Below, one piece after another: positions 1-5,244 of a stretch of DNA of 7,205 bases. This DNA is from CAYSLC01 sp964431545 (GTDB taxonomy: Bacteria > Desulfobacterota > Desulfobacteria > Desulfobacterales > JAABSP01): assembly GCA_964431545.1 (NCBI GenBank), contig CAYSLC010000252.1:1-7205 (forward strand). Direction: 5' to 3'. Numbering within the stretch: position 1 is the first letter of the stretch; each line of letters starts with the position of its first letter. Both the position numbers and the translations under genes were made by a program. Below the pieces are notes generated by a model. It saw nothing but the letters and a program-made list of their open reading frames with translations, was not told where the DNA came from and did not search any database.

Positions 1-427
1 CGATTACACCGGCGTCCAGATCGTCCAGGATCAACGCCGCCACCACCGTCTCCAGATCACCCAGATCGGGATAGATCCGGGGAAGGTACCCCCGGCACTC
101 CGCCACCATCTCGGCGGCGGTGAACTCCGCGAGCCCCTCCCGCAGGAAGGCGTAATCGGCGGCCAGGTCCCCCGGAAAAACCCCGGACGGCCCGGCGCCG
201 GCTTCCCGGCACCGCTCCCGGAAACGCTTCACCCGCCCCACGATCCGCTGGATGCTGAAGACCGACAGGGGGATGTTTCCGAGCACCGCCTCCTGGATCA
301 GGGCGGCGGTCTCCGCCTCCAGCACCTCGGCGGCGTCCCGGTCCCGGCCCCGGCGTTCGATGAGCCGGACCGTAAAATGGAGGGCGTTGATGTAGTCCGT
401 GAGCCACTCATCCTCCTTGAACTTCAT
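1..427 (-). CDS. Hypothetical protein, C-terminus cut by the window edge
   Basis: An open frame runs from an ATG at 427 to the left edge with no stop, giving 142 residues that begin MKFKEDEWLTDYINALHF. The start is supported by an AGGGGAG Shine-Dalgarno-like sequence about 6 nt upstream. Codon use is strongly GC-rich at third positions, as in the neighbours. I do not recognise the family. The visible part looks helical and soluble, rich in Arg, Glu, Ala and Leu, with no signal peptide, membrane segment, cysteine cluster or obvious catalytic motif. It is transcribed away from the STN-domain gene at 556, with 128 bp between the two starts. I could not pick out a convincing promoter for it. The true length is unknown because the 3' end lies outside the window. 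Confidence 0.75.
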   Translation of the reverse strand, partial: MKFKEDEWLTDYINALHFTVRLIERRGRDRDAAEVLEAETAALIQEAVLGNIPLSVFSIQRIVGRVKRFRERCREAGAGPSGVFPGDLAADYAFLREGLAEFTAAEMVAECRGYLPRIYPDLGDLETVVAALILDDLDAGVI

Positions 428-490
428 GGGCATCTCCCCTGGAACGGCCCCGCCCCTCTTGCTCGGCCCATTCCACCCGATCCGTTTTCC

Positions 491-520
491 TTGACAGAAC
501 CAAAACCCTTTGCGTAGAAT
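491..520 (+). promoter_or_regulatory. Sigma70-type promoter for the STN-domain gene
   Basis: A perfect TTGACA -35 box (491-496) is followed after 18 bp by TAGAAT (515-520), which matches the -10 consensus at five of six positions. Transcription would start near 527, about 29 nt before the ATG at 556. The surrounding DNA is AT-richer than the genes on either side. Confidence 0.7.
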
Positions 521-555
521 CCCACCAGACCCTCGAACGGAGTATCCGACACCCC

Positions 556-1014
556 ATGAAACGCCTCTTTTTCATCCTTCTCTGTCTCGGCCTCCCCGCC
601 ACCCTCTTTGCCGACACCGTCCACCTCAAAAACGGCAAGTCGATCCGGGTGGAGAAGACGTGGGAGGCCGACGGGCAGATCAAGTGCCGCCTTCTGGGCG
701 CCGTGATCGGGTACGCCAAGGAGGACGTGATCCGGGTGGTGAAGGACGACTACACGCCGCCCCCCGAGCCGGGTCAGAAGACCATCTCCCCCGACTTCCA
801 CGAGACCGACATCCGCAAGGTGATCGGGATCATCCGGGAGGTGAGCGGCAAGAACATCGCCGTGGACCCGGATGTGACCGGAGAAGTGACCCTGACGGTG
901 GATCATCCCGTCCCCTGGGAGGAGGTCCTCGACGTGGCTCTCAAAATGAACCACCTGGCCAAGGAGTATTTCGGGGAGAACACCATCCGGATCTACACCG
1001 TCAAATCCCCCTGA
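556..1014 (+). CDS. Small secreted protein with a secretin/TonB N-terminal (STN)-type domain
   Basis: The 152-residue product starts with a clear Sec signal peptide (MKRLFFILLCLGLPATLFA, likely cleaved before Asp20). Residues 20-65 form a short beta-rich module (DTVHLKNGKSIRVEKTW, then a conserved-looking GYAKEDVIRVV), resembling small periplasmic domains of the LKNG...I..V type. A proline-rich linker (66-75) leads to residues 77-148, which read like the STN/N0-type domain of PilQ-like secretins: ISPDFHETDIRKVIGIIREV, then SGKNIAVDPDVTGEVTLTV, then PWEEVLDVALKMN and IRIYTV. In secretins this domain precedes the outer-membrane channel; here the protein stops after it, so it cannot form a pore alone. 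It may be a periplasmic adaptor or pilotin-like accessory, which is inference. GGAG at 539-542 is the only nearby Shine-Dalgarno candidate and is rather far from the ATG. Confidence 0.8.
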   Translation: MKRLFFILLCLGLPATLFADTVHLKNGKSIRVEKTWEADGQIKCRLLGAVIGYAKEDVIRVVKDDYTPPPEPGQKTISPDFHETDIRKVIGIIREVSGKNIAVDPDVTGEVTLTVDHPVPWEEVLDVALKMNHLAKEYFGENTIRIYTVKSP

Positions 1015-1061
1015 TCCGCCGGAGGCCGGAGAAACCGCCCCGCCCCTCCCGGCCGACCGGA

Positions 1062-1598
1062 TCACCCGGCGCCGGCCGTCAGCCGGATGAACCGGCGTTC
1101 CATGCGCCTCCTGTATGCCTTGATGCCGGCCACCGCCCGGCGGTGCCCCTCCCCGCCATCCGAGGCATCCCGCCGGAGGACCGCCGTCTGGACCGGACAA
1201 AGATACCAGGTGCAGATCCAGGGGCGGGAGAACCGGTCGAGACGGCACCCCTTGGGTCCCGAGTACCGGCAGATCTCCTCCCGGCGGGAGAGGGGCTGGC
1301 CCGGCGGAACGACGCATCCGGCGAAGTGGAGAAAGAGGAGGTCCGGCAGGTCGAACCAGACCTTGGCGGAGAGGCAGCACGGCGCCGGGCACCGGGAACA
1401 GGTCCGGCGGCAGAGGCTTTCCAAGGTCGGAAAGACCTCCGCATAGGCCTTTGCCAGGTCCCGGGCCAGGGAGAAGACCGGTGCCAGGGCCGGCCCGTGA
1501 CGGCGGATCAGGTGGTCGACGGCCCGGTTCGACTGTTCCCATGCCGAGGGGGACCCCCCGACGTCGGGGCCCCCGGGTCCGCCCCGTTCCCGGTCCAT
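1062..1598 (-). CDS. Cysteine-cluster protein, YkgJ/UPF0153-like
   Basis: This 178-residue protein carries ten cysteines: C63, C67, C70, C74, C75, C95, C110, C118, C129 and C134. The order resembles the YkgJ-type cysteine cluster: a leading Cys group ending in CC (CRRTCSRCPAPCC), a Leu/Asp-containing segment, then a Cys-rich second half with an RPWIC stretch resembling the RPxxC motif of the family. Such proteins are thought to bind a metal (zinc or iron) and their role is mostly unknown. There is no signal peptide, so it should be cytoplasmic. The N-terminal 20 residues are Gly/Pro-rich and probably disordered, and the tail is Arg-rich. The start lies 3 nt after the stop of the gene at 1602-2141. 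AGGAGG lies about 14 nt upstream inside that gene, suggesting translational coupling. The family assignment is by motif pattern only. Confidence 0.75.
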   Translation of the reverse strand: MDRERGGPGGPDVGGSPSAWEQSNRAVDHLIRRHGPALAPVFSLARDLAKAYAEVFPTLESLCRRTCSRCPAPCCLSAKVWFDLPDLLFLHFAGCVVPPGQPLSRREEICRYSGPKGCRLDRFSRPWICTWYLCPVQTAVLRRDASDGGEGHRRAVAGIKAYRRRMERRFIRLTAGAG

Positions 1599-1601
1599 CC
1601 G

Positions 1602-2141
1602 CTATTTCGGCGCCTCCTCGCTCAGGGACTTGCGCCGTTCCGCCACCCGTTCCACCATCCGCGCGTGGAGCGCCTCATCGAAGGCGTCGATGGCCTCGGC
1701 ATGGACCCGGTAGACCTTGAGGGCGTAAGTCGCCTCCTTCAGGTCTCCCCGCTGGAGGCTCAGTTCGAACCAGGCGAGGGTGCCCTCGATGGATTTTCGG
1801 TAGATCTGTTCCCGGTAGGCTTGGTACCGCTCCGGATCGAAGGTGCCGGCATCCATGGCCACGCTGCGCCAGACATTGAGGGCCACCCGGGCCGAGGGGT
1901 AGGCGTCCCGCTTGATCGCCCGCTCCAGACGCCATAAAGCGTCCGCAGCCATCCGGACCAGTTCGGGGTCCCGCTCCCGGACCTCCTTTTCAGGCGCCGT
2001 CTCCTGGGGGCATGCGAACTCCGGCCATCCGGCGCCGCTCAACAGGATCACCGACATCCAGATACACCCCCATGAAAATCCGCCCCGACCGCGACGGTTC
2101 AGCCTTCGGTCCCTTCGGGCGGTGGTCTCCATCCTCTCCAT
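1602..2141 (-). CDS. Hypothetical exported or membrane-anchored helical protein
   Basis: The 179-residue product has a very basic N-terminus (RRDRRLNRRGRGG, residues 9-21) followed by a hydrophobic stretch at about 22-39 (CIWMSVILLSGAGW), consistent with a signal peptide or an N-terminal anchor with the remainder outside the cytoplasm. The cysteine at 44 is not in a good lipobox because Glu41 sits at -3. Residues 55-175 look almost wholly helical, with repeated Ala/Leu/Arg/Tyr patterns such as YQAYREQIYRKSIEG and LKEATYALKVYRVHAEAIDA. This could be a TPR-like helical hairpin array, but I cannot match a family. It is the first gene of a two-gene operon with the Cys-cluster gene. A second in-frame ATG at 2132 is possible, but neither start has a well-spaced Shine-Dalgarno sequence, so the exact start is uncertain. 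Confidence 0.7.
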   Translation of the reverse strand: MERMETTARRDRRLNRRGRGGFSWGCIWMSVILLSGAGWPEFACPQETAPEKEVRERDPELVRMAADALWRLERAIKRDAYPSARVALNVWRSVAMDAGTFDPERYQAYREQIYRKSIEGTLAWFELSLQRGDLKEATYALKVYRVHAEAIDAFDEALHARMVERVAERRKSLSEEAPK

Positions 2142-2246
2142 CCCGCCATCTTACTACAACCGGACTTCCATTTGAATCGCCATTTTTCGACCCCTTTTCG
2201 AACCGGGGTGACTTGAAACGGGTTCCGGGGATGACCATCTTTGTCG

Positions 2247-2279
2247 GTCGACCCAGGGCGGAGATGCCATGGGGTCGAC
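2247..2279 (+). repeat. Hairpin in the divergent region, first of two before a terminator
   Basis: GTCGACCC (2247-2254) and GGGTCGAC (2272-2279) form a perfect 8-bp stem around a 17-nt loop that can itself pair through GGC/GCC. It lies 7 nt before the intrinsic terminator on the same strand, so the two could be stem-loops of one short transcript. No known riboswitch core was recognised in it. Confidence 0.5.
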
Positions 2280-2286
2280 GGATCGA

Positions 2287-2336
2287 GGCCGGGGAGCGGG
2301 AGCCCTGAAAGGCTCCCCCACCCGGCCCCTTTTTTT
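2287..2336 (+). terminator. Intrinsic (Rho-independent) terminator, plus strand
   Basis: A two-part GC-rich stem pairs GGCCGGG (2287-2293) with CCCGGCC (2321-2327) and GGGAGCC (2298-2304) with GGCTCCC (2311-2317), around the loop CTGAAA. It is followed by CC and seven T residues (2330-2336). This is a textbook terminator for plus-strand transcription. No plus-strand gene precedes it: the upstream neighbour starts at 2141 and reads the other way. It must therefore end a short RNA initiated in the intergenic gap, act as an attenuator in the leader of the transglycosylase gene, or block antisense readthrough. The minus strand has no T-run, so it is not bidirectional. Confidence 0.8.
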
Positions 2337-2366
2337 CATCACCGGTGGATTGGAACGGCAACAGGG

Positions 2367-2402
2367 ACGGATGGCCGCGCGCGCCGGCGCGCGGCCATCC
2401 GT
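2367..2402. repeat. Perfect 16-bp inverted repeat immediately before the transglycosylase ribosome-binding site
   Basis: ACGGATGGCCGCGCGC (2367-2382) and its exact reverse complement (2387-2402) flank the 4-nt spacer GCCG. The right arm ends one base before GGAG (2403-2406), the likely Shine-Dalgarno sequence of the gene at 2417. In RNA this would be an extremely stable stem-loop abutting the ribosome-binding site. No T-run follows on either strand, so it is not a classical terminator. It could be an RNA processing or stability element, a translational control structure, or a dispersed palindromic repeat. Confidence 0.8.
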
Positions 2403-2416
2403 GGAGAAAATGAAGA

Positions 2417-2995
2417 ATGAAGATGGATACCCATAACCAGCGGCGACCGACCCTCGTCCCCCTGATGGCCATCTGGGGATTGTGGGCCGTGCTGTTCTGG
2501 GCGGCATCCCCGCTCGGGGCCGCCGCCGAAGGGCCCGGGGCGCCGCCGGCGGACGGACTGATCTCCACCGATGTTCAACGTCTGGAGGAGAAATACAGCG
2601 ACCTCATCACCCGGACCGCCGAGATCCACGATGTGGATCCGGCCCTGGTCAAGGCGATCATCCTGGCGGAGTCGGAGTACCGGGTGGACGCGGTATCACC
2701 CCAAGGCGCCTCCGGGCTGATGCAGCTCATGCCCCGAACCGCCGCGGAATTCGGGGTAAAGAACCTCTTCGATCCAAAGCACAACGTACAGGGCGGGGTC
2801 AAGTACCTCCGGTGGCTCCTGGATCGATTCGACGGCAGGGTGAAGCCGGCGGTGGCCGCCTACAATGCCGGAATCACCAACGTGAAGCGGTACGGAGGGG
2901 TGCCCCCCTTCAAGGAGACCCGCCGATACGTCAGGAAGGTCTTCCGGTACTACGCCTACTACCAGGGCCGCGCCGCGCGGCCCGAACAGGTCTGA
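2417..2995 (+). CDS. Secreted lytic transglycosylase, SLT domain
   Basis: The 192-residue protein has a signal peptide or N-terminal anchor at 1-37 (hydrophobic LMAIWGLWAVLFWAA, then an AAA/EG cleavage-like site). A Gly/Pro-rich linker leads to a complete SLT (lysozyme-like) domain at about 58-182. Its motifs are ILAESEYR with the predicted catalytic Glu85, AVSPQGASGLMQLMPRTA (92-109), AYNAG (148-152) and YGGVPPFKETRRYVRKV (159-175). Such enzymes cleave the MurNAc-GlcNAc bond of peptidoglycan in the periplasm, leaving 1,6-anhydroMurNAc ends, for wall turnover or for making room for envelope machines. With only an SLT domain it is at the short end of the family. The ATG at 2417 is chosen because GGAG lies 10 nt upstream; Met3 (2423) is a less well-spaced alternative. 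The leader contains a terminator and a strong inverted repeat. Confidence 0.93.
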   Translation: MKMDTHNQRRPTLVPLMAIWGLWAVLFWAASPLGAAAEGPGAPPADGLISTDVQRLEEKYSDLITRTAEIHDVDPALVKAIILAESEYRVDAVSPQGASGLMQLMPRTAAEFGVKNLFDPKHNVQGGVKYLRWLLDRFDGRVKPAVAAYNAGITNVKRYGGVPPFKETRRYVRKVFRYYAYYQGRAARPEQV

Positions 2996-3007
2996 CCCCC
3001 GGTCAGA
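2991..3007. terminator. Short hairpin spanning two convergent stop codons
   Basis: TCTGACC (2991-2997) and GGTCAGA (3001-3007) form a perfect 7-bp stem with loop CCC. One arm holds the TGA of the transglycosylase gene and the other the TGA of the minus-strand gene ending at 3003, which are only 7 bp apart. A second GC hairpin (GGGCCGCG/CGCGGCCC, 2965-2983) lies just upstream in coding sequence. No T-run follows in either direction, so its role as a bidirectional terminator is only plausible. Confidence 0.35.
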
Positions 3008-3416
3008 AAAACAAGCGGGGCGGCTTGACGGCCTTCAAACCCCGGACGTATTGCCGCATCATCTCCCCCCAGATGGGGACGTTCCAGAAGAAGGGAAAGG
3101 TGAACCCCACCTCCAGAAGGGGGGTCGACGCCGACCGCTCCTCTTCCTCCTCGTCCATCAGGGCCGTCAGGGATACCTGCCACCGGAACCCCGTGCCCGG
3201 ATGGGCGGGTTCGGGGCCGCCGGAGGCCGGATCCTTCCCGACCGCCCTTCCGTCCAGTTTTTCCACGATTTCCAGGGCCGCGTCGAGCTTCTCCGCGGAC
3301 GCGGTGTCCTTGGCGCCGGCCCCGTCTGTTTGGGGGGCGGTCTGTCGGGGGACCGGCGTATCAGCCGTCTTTTCCGACCTCCGATCGAGCTTTTTTGGCT
3401 TTCGGGGTACTGCCAT
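3003..3416 (-). CDS. Small unknown protein with basic N-terminus, probable partner of the ParA-type ATPase
   Basis: The 137-residue product has no signal peptide and no family I recognise. Residues 1-14 are strongly basic (MAVPRKPKKLDRRSEK). Residues 17-42 look disordered (Pro, Thr, Gln, Ala) and 43-57 form a short predicted helix (EKLDAALEIVEKLDG). After another Gly/Pro-rich stretch, 78-137 look folded, with an acidic run (DEEEEE, 88-93) and an aromatic segment TFPFFWNVPIW (106-116). The start lies inside the end of the ATPase gene, overlapping it by 56 bp. GGGAGA about 6 nt upstream of the ATG supports it. Basic, disordered N-termini are known in ParB-type partners that stimulate ParA-family ATPases, so a partner or cargo-adaptor role is a reasonable inference from layout and charge, not from homology. 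Confidence 0.75.
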   Translation of the reverse strand: MAVPRKPKKLDRRSEKTADTPVPRQTAPQTDGAGAKDTASAEKLDAALEIVEKLDGRAVGKDPASGGPEPAHPGTGFRWQVSLTALMDEEEEERSASTPLLEVGFTFPFFWNVPIWGEMMRQYVRGLKAVKPPRLFF

Positions 3417-4131
3417 GGGGGGTCTCCCAGGTCCGTAAAATGGTTTTGGCGATGGTCTCCACGTCGGCCCTGGCCTGCTCCGCCTGTCGCTTCATCCGCT
3501 TATTGCCGCCCACGGACCGGACATATTCGGTCAGGTGGAGGCCGTCCCGGTTGAAGTTCTCGTAAACGGACCGGGCCGGGAAGACCGCGTCCAGACACGC
3601 CGTCTCGGCCGGAAGGATGGCGTTGAAATAGCCGCCGATCTTCCGGCGGCCGGCCTGCGGATGGGTGAAGGCGGGCAGCACGTGGAAGTTCCGCCGTTTC
3701 TCCGGGGCCAGCTTCACGATCTCCCGGATGATGGGCATCAGGTGGCCGGCAAAGGCCGACTCGTCGTTGATGGAGATCCGCAGGGGGATGATCACGCGGT
3801 CGGAGAGGGCGCAGGCGAACTGGGTATGGATCCGCCCGGTCGATTCCCCCGGGATATCCATGATCAACAGATCGTTGTGGGCCGCCACCGAGCGGATTCC
3901 CTCCTGGAGAACCGCCTTCTGGGTGCTGGTGATGTGGTGGAAAGAGACGTTTCCGGTGCCCCTGCCGGCCTCCTCCCGCTCCCGCCACCAGTCGCCGAGT
4001 GTCCCCTGGGGATCGAGTTCCACCAGGGCGATGGCGCCGAAACGCCGGGCCATGGCAGAGGAGAAGGCCGTGCAGAGCGCCAGGGTGCTCTTGCCCGTGC
4101 CGCCCTTGGTCTGTACGAAGCTGAGGATCAT
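3361..4131 (-). CDS. ParA/MinD-family ATPase (orphan, no ParB alongside)
   Basis: The 256-residue protein starts directly with the deviant Walker A motif KGGTGKST (residues 9-16, signature Lys9 and catalytic Lys14). Walker A' follows as VELDPQGT (37-44, Asp40) and Walker B as DLLIMDIPGE (87-96, Asp92). These are the hallmarks of ParA/MinD ATPases, which dimerise with ATP, bind nucleoid DNA or membrane, and position plasmids, protein complexes or organelles. Length fits a single-domain ParA with no N-terminal HTH, so it probably does not bind a specific operator. The C-terminus (about 240-256) is a basic Lys/Ser-rich tail. Its ATG follows the patatin gene's TAG with no gap, and GGAGGAA (4137-4143) sits 5 nt upstream of the ATG, inside the patatin gene. 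No ParB homologue or parS-like site is visible, arguing against ordinary chromosome partition. Confidence 0.9.
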   Translation of the reverse strand: MILSFVQTKGGTGKSTLALCTAFSSAMARRFGAIALVELDPQGTLGDWWREREEAGRGTGNVSFHHITSTQKAVLQEGIRSVAAHNDLLIMDIPGESTGRIHTQFACALSDRVIIPLRISINDESAFAGHLMPIIREIVKLAPEKRRNFHVLPAFTHPQAGRRKIGGYFNAILPAETACLDAVFPARSVYENFNRDGLHLTEYVRSVGGNKRMKRQAEQARADVETIAKTILRTWETPHGSTPKAKKARSEVGKDG

Positions 4132-4998
4132 CTAGGTTCCTCCGGATGCGGATGTCGCGGAAAAGCGCCCTTTGAGCTGGCTTTCGGCGCAGCGGTACCC
4201 CTCTTCCACGAGCCGGTCCGCCTGTCGCGGATCGAAGGTGAAAATCGATCGGAGCCCCAGGGGCCGGACCGGCGCCACCATGGCCACCTTCACCCGGTCG
4301 GTCAGGAGACCGGCGCAGCTCCCCTGGTACGACCCGAGCAGGAAGTGTTCGTAGACCATCTCCACCACCTCTTTGAGGGACCTGGGTTCCGGCTGCGCGA
4401 AGGTGCCCACCGGGGAGAGCATCACCACCACGATCGACTCGGCCCCGGCCTCCAGGGCCGGAAGGATGGGGGTGGTGGCCATGATCCCGCCGTCCCAGTA
4501 CCGGTCTCCATCGATGGTCCGCCAGGGGAAGAACAGCGGGATGGCGGAGGCCGCCATGAGGTGATCGACGGTGATCTCCCCCTCATCGAAATACCGCAGT
4601 CTGGCGGTGCGCAGGTTGACGGCGGGGACAATGATCCGGATTCCGCTTCCGCGCAGACGTCCGAAATCGATATGGGTCCGGAGCATCTCCTCGAGGGGTC
4701 GGGTGTCCGCCAGGGGGACGAACCGCCGCCGGGCCAGGAGCCCGGCGGCGAACCGGATCGGTCGGAACCGGAAGAGCCGTCTGCGGGTGTAGGCCCGCCA
4801 CAATCGGACCTGCGCTTCGGGGGAGAGCCCGCAGCCGATGGCCACGGCGTTGATGGCTCCCACCGAGGCGCCGCAGACCATGTCCGGCCGCCACCCCACC
4901 GTGCGGAGGTAGCGCCACACCCCCGTCTGGAACGGGCCCCGCCCGCCCCCTCCGGAGAGAATCAGGGCCCGTTTTACGGCCGCCGATCTTGGTTCCAT
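4132..4998 (-). CDS. Patatin-like phospholipase / acyl hydrolase
   Basis: The 288-residue product is a single patatin domain with its expected catalytic features. They are the Gly-rich oxyanion loop SGGGGRG (15-21), the nucleophile elbow GASVG (43-47, Ser45), the ASAIPLFFP segment (150-158) and the catalytic-Asp motif DGG (169-171, Asp169). Patatins use a Ser-Asp dyad to hydrolyse acyl esters of lipids. There is no signal peptide, so the substrate should be in the cytoplasm or on the inner face of the membrane. The central region (70-93) is Arg-rich and could contact phospholipid or a granule surface. It is first in a three-gene operon with the ATPase and the small basic protein, and diverges from phaR. 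This context suggests, but does not show, a link to stored polyester or lipid. The ATG at 4998 is preceded by AAGGGG at short spacing. Confidence 0.92.
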   Translation of the reverse strand: MEPRSAAVKRALILSGGGGRGPFQTGVWRYLRTVGWRPDMVCGASVGAINAVAIGCGLSPEAQVRLWRAYTRRRLFRFRPIRFAAGLLARRRFVPLADTRPLEEMLRTHIDFGRLRGSGIRIIVPAVNLRTARLRYFDEGEITVDHLMAASAIPLFFPWRTIDGDRYWDGGIMATTPILPALEAGAESIVVVMLSPVGTFAQPEPRSLKEVVEMVYEHFLLGSYQGSCAGLLTDRVKVAMVAPVRPLGLRSIFTFDPRQADRLVEEGYRCAESQLKGRFSATSASGGT

Positions 4999-5069
4999 CG
5001 CCCCTTCTGGAATATCGGATGTCCTTTGGGTTTCGCCGAAAACTTCCCGGAATCGAGTTCGATCCTCAA

Positions 5070-5098
5070 ACCTTAGAGGAGCGAGGGCCTTCTGTCAA
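5070..5098 (-). promoter_or_regulatory. Promoter of the patatin-ParA-small protein operon
   Basis: Read on the minus strand, TTGACA (5098-5093) is a perfect -35 box. After exactly 17 bp it is followed by TAAGGT (5075-5070), which keeps the key first, second and last bases of the -10 consensus. Transcription would start near 5063, leaving about 65 nt of leader before the ATG at 4998. The -35 lies about 44 bp from the oppositely directed phaR -35. Confidence 0.6.
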
Positions 5099-5141
5099 TC
5101 CGGAAAAGGCATTCCCATCGCATCACGGGAATTCCGTCCGC

Positions 5142-5170
5142 TTGACATCGATGACGCAATGCGTCATTAT
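5142..5170 (+). promoter_or_regulatory. Promoter of the phaR-like gene, overlapped by an operator
   Basis: TTGACA (5142-5147), a spacer of 17 bp and CATTAT (5165-5170) make a good sigma70-type promoter. The spacer is almost filled by the first 17-bp palindrome, which also covers the first half of the -10. A regulator bound there would exclude RNA polymerase. Transcription is expected near 5177, so the second palindrome lies at or just after the start site. Confidence 0.7.
5151..5167. promoter_or_regulatory. Operator-like 17-bp palindrome, copy 1
   Basis: ATGACGCAATGCGTCAT is a perfect dyad with 8-bp arms and one central base. It sits between the -35 and -10 of the phaR promoter. Its arms are identical to those of copy 2, whose centre is 28 bp downstream, a typical arrangement for two dimers of a repressor. 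The likeliest binder is the PhaR-type protein itself, since PhaR proteins are known to autoregulate and several recognise TGC/GCA-containing dyads. A TetR-type regulator encoded elsewhere is an alternative. Confidence 0.75.
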
Positions 5171-5178
5171 CTATCTGG

Positions 5179-5195
5179 ATGACGCATTGCGTCAT
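5179..5195. promoter_or_regulatory. Operator-like 17-bp palindrome, copy 2
   Basis: ATGACGCATTGCGTCAT repeats copy 1 except for the central base. A flanking G/C pair (5178 and 5196) extends the symmetry to 19 bp. It lies just downstream of the predicted transcription start, a position where binding would block initiation or promoter clearance. It could also form a small stem-loop in the leader RNA, but its near-identity to the copy inside the promoter argues for a DNA-level site. Confidence 0.75.
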
Positions 5196-5234
5196 CAAAC
5201 CATACGGGGAACCCCCCCGAACCGAAAAGAGAAG

Positions 5235-5240
5235 AGGAGG
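5235..5240 (+). promoter_or_regulatory. Ribosome-binding site that fixes the phaR start
   Basis: AGGAGG sits 4 nt before the ATG at 5245, where the PhaR-family homology begins a few codons later. An in-frame ATG at 5179 would add 22 residues but lies inside operator copy 2, practically at the predicted transcription start, and has no ribosome-binding site. Confidence 0.85.
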
Positions 5241-5244
5241 TCCC

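Noticed and set aside
510..1937. Long plus-strand open frame (475 codons) covering the STN gene and the two minus-strand genes
   Set aside because: It runs through genes with real signal peptides and Cys motifs in other frames, is Arg/Pro/Gly-rich with no domain, and has no ribosome-binding site.
2186..2212. tRNA-like T-arm on the minus strand (GGTTCGAAA between short CCCC/GGGG arms)
   Set aside because: Position 61 is not C, and no acceptor, D-arm or anticodon stem can be assembled around it. It is a simple 5-bp inverted repeat, possibly a minor operator.
2243..2336. Cyclic-di-GMP or other known riboswitch before the transglycosylase gene
   Set aside because: Hairpins and a terminator are present, but I find none of the conserved core sequences of the GEMM, cobalamin or other riboswitches that I can recall.
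3361..4131. Chromosome or plasmid partition (parAB) locus
   Set aside because: The downstream gene has no ParB or HTH features, no parS-like sites are visible, and the ATPase is co-transcribed with a patatin gene.
3535..5076. Long plus-strand open frame (513 codons) opposite the patatin and ParA genes
   Set aside because: It has no recognisable motifs, has biased Gly/Pro/Arg/His-rich composition, and lies antisense to two genes with complete catalytic motifs. It is a shadow of GC-rich codon use.
5179..5244. Upstream in-frame start for phaR
   Set aside because: This ATG lies inside operator copy 2, practically at the predicted transcription start, without a Shine-Dalgarno sequence. AGGAGG before 5245 fits the family start.
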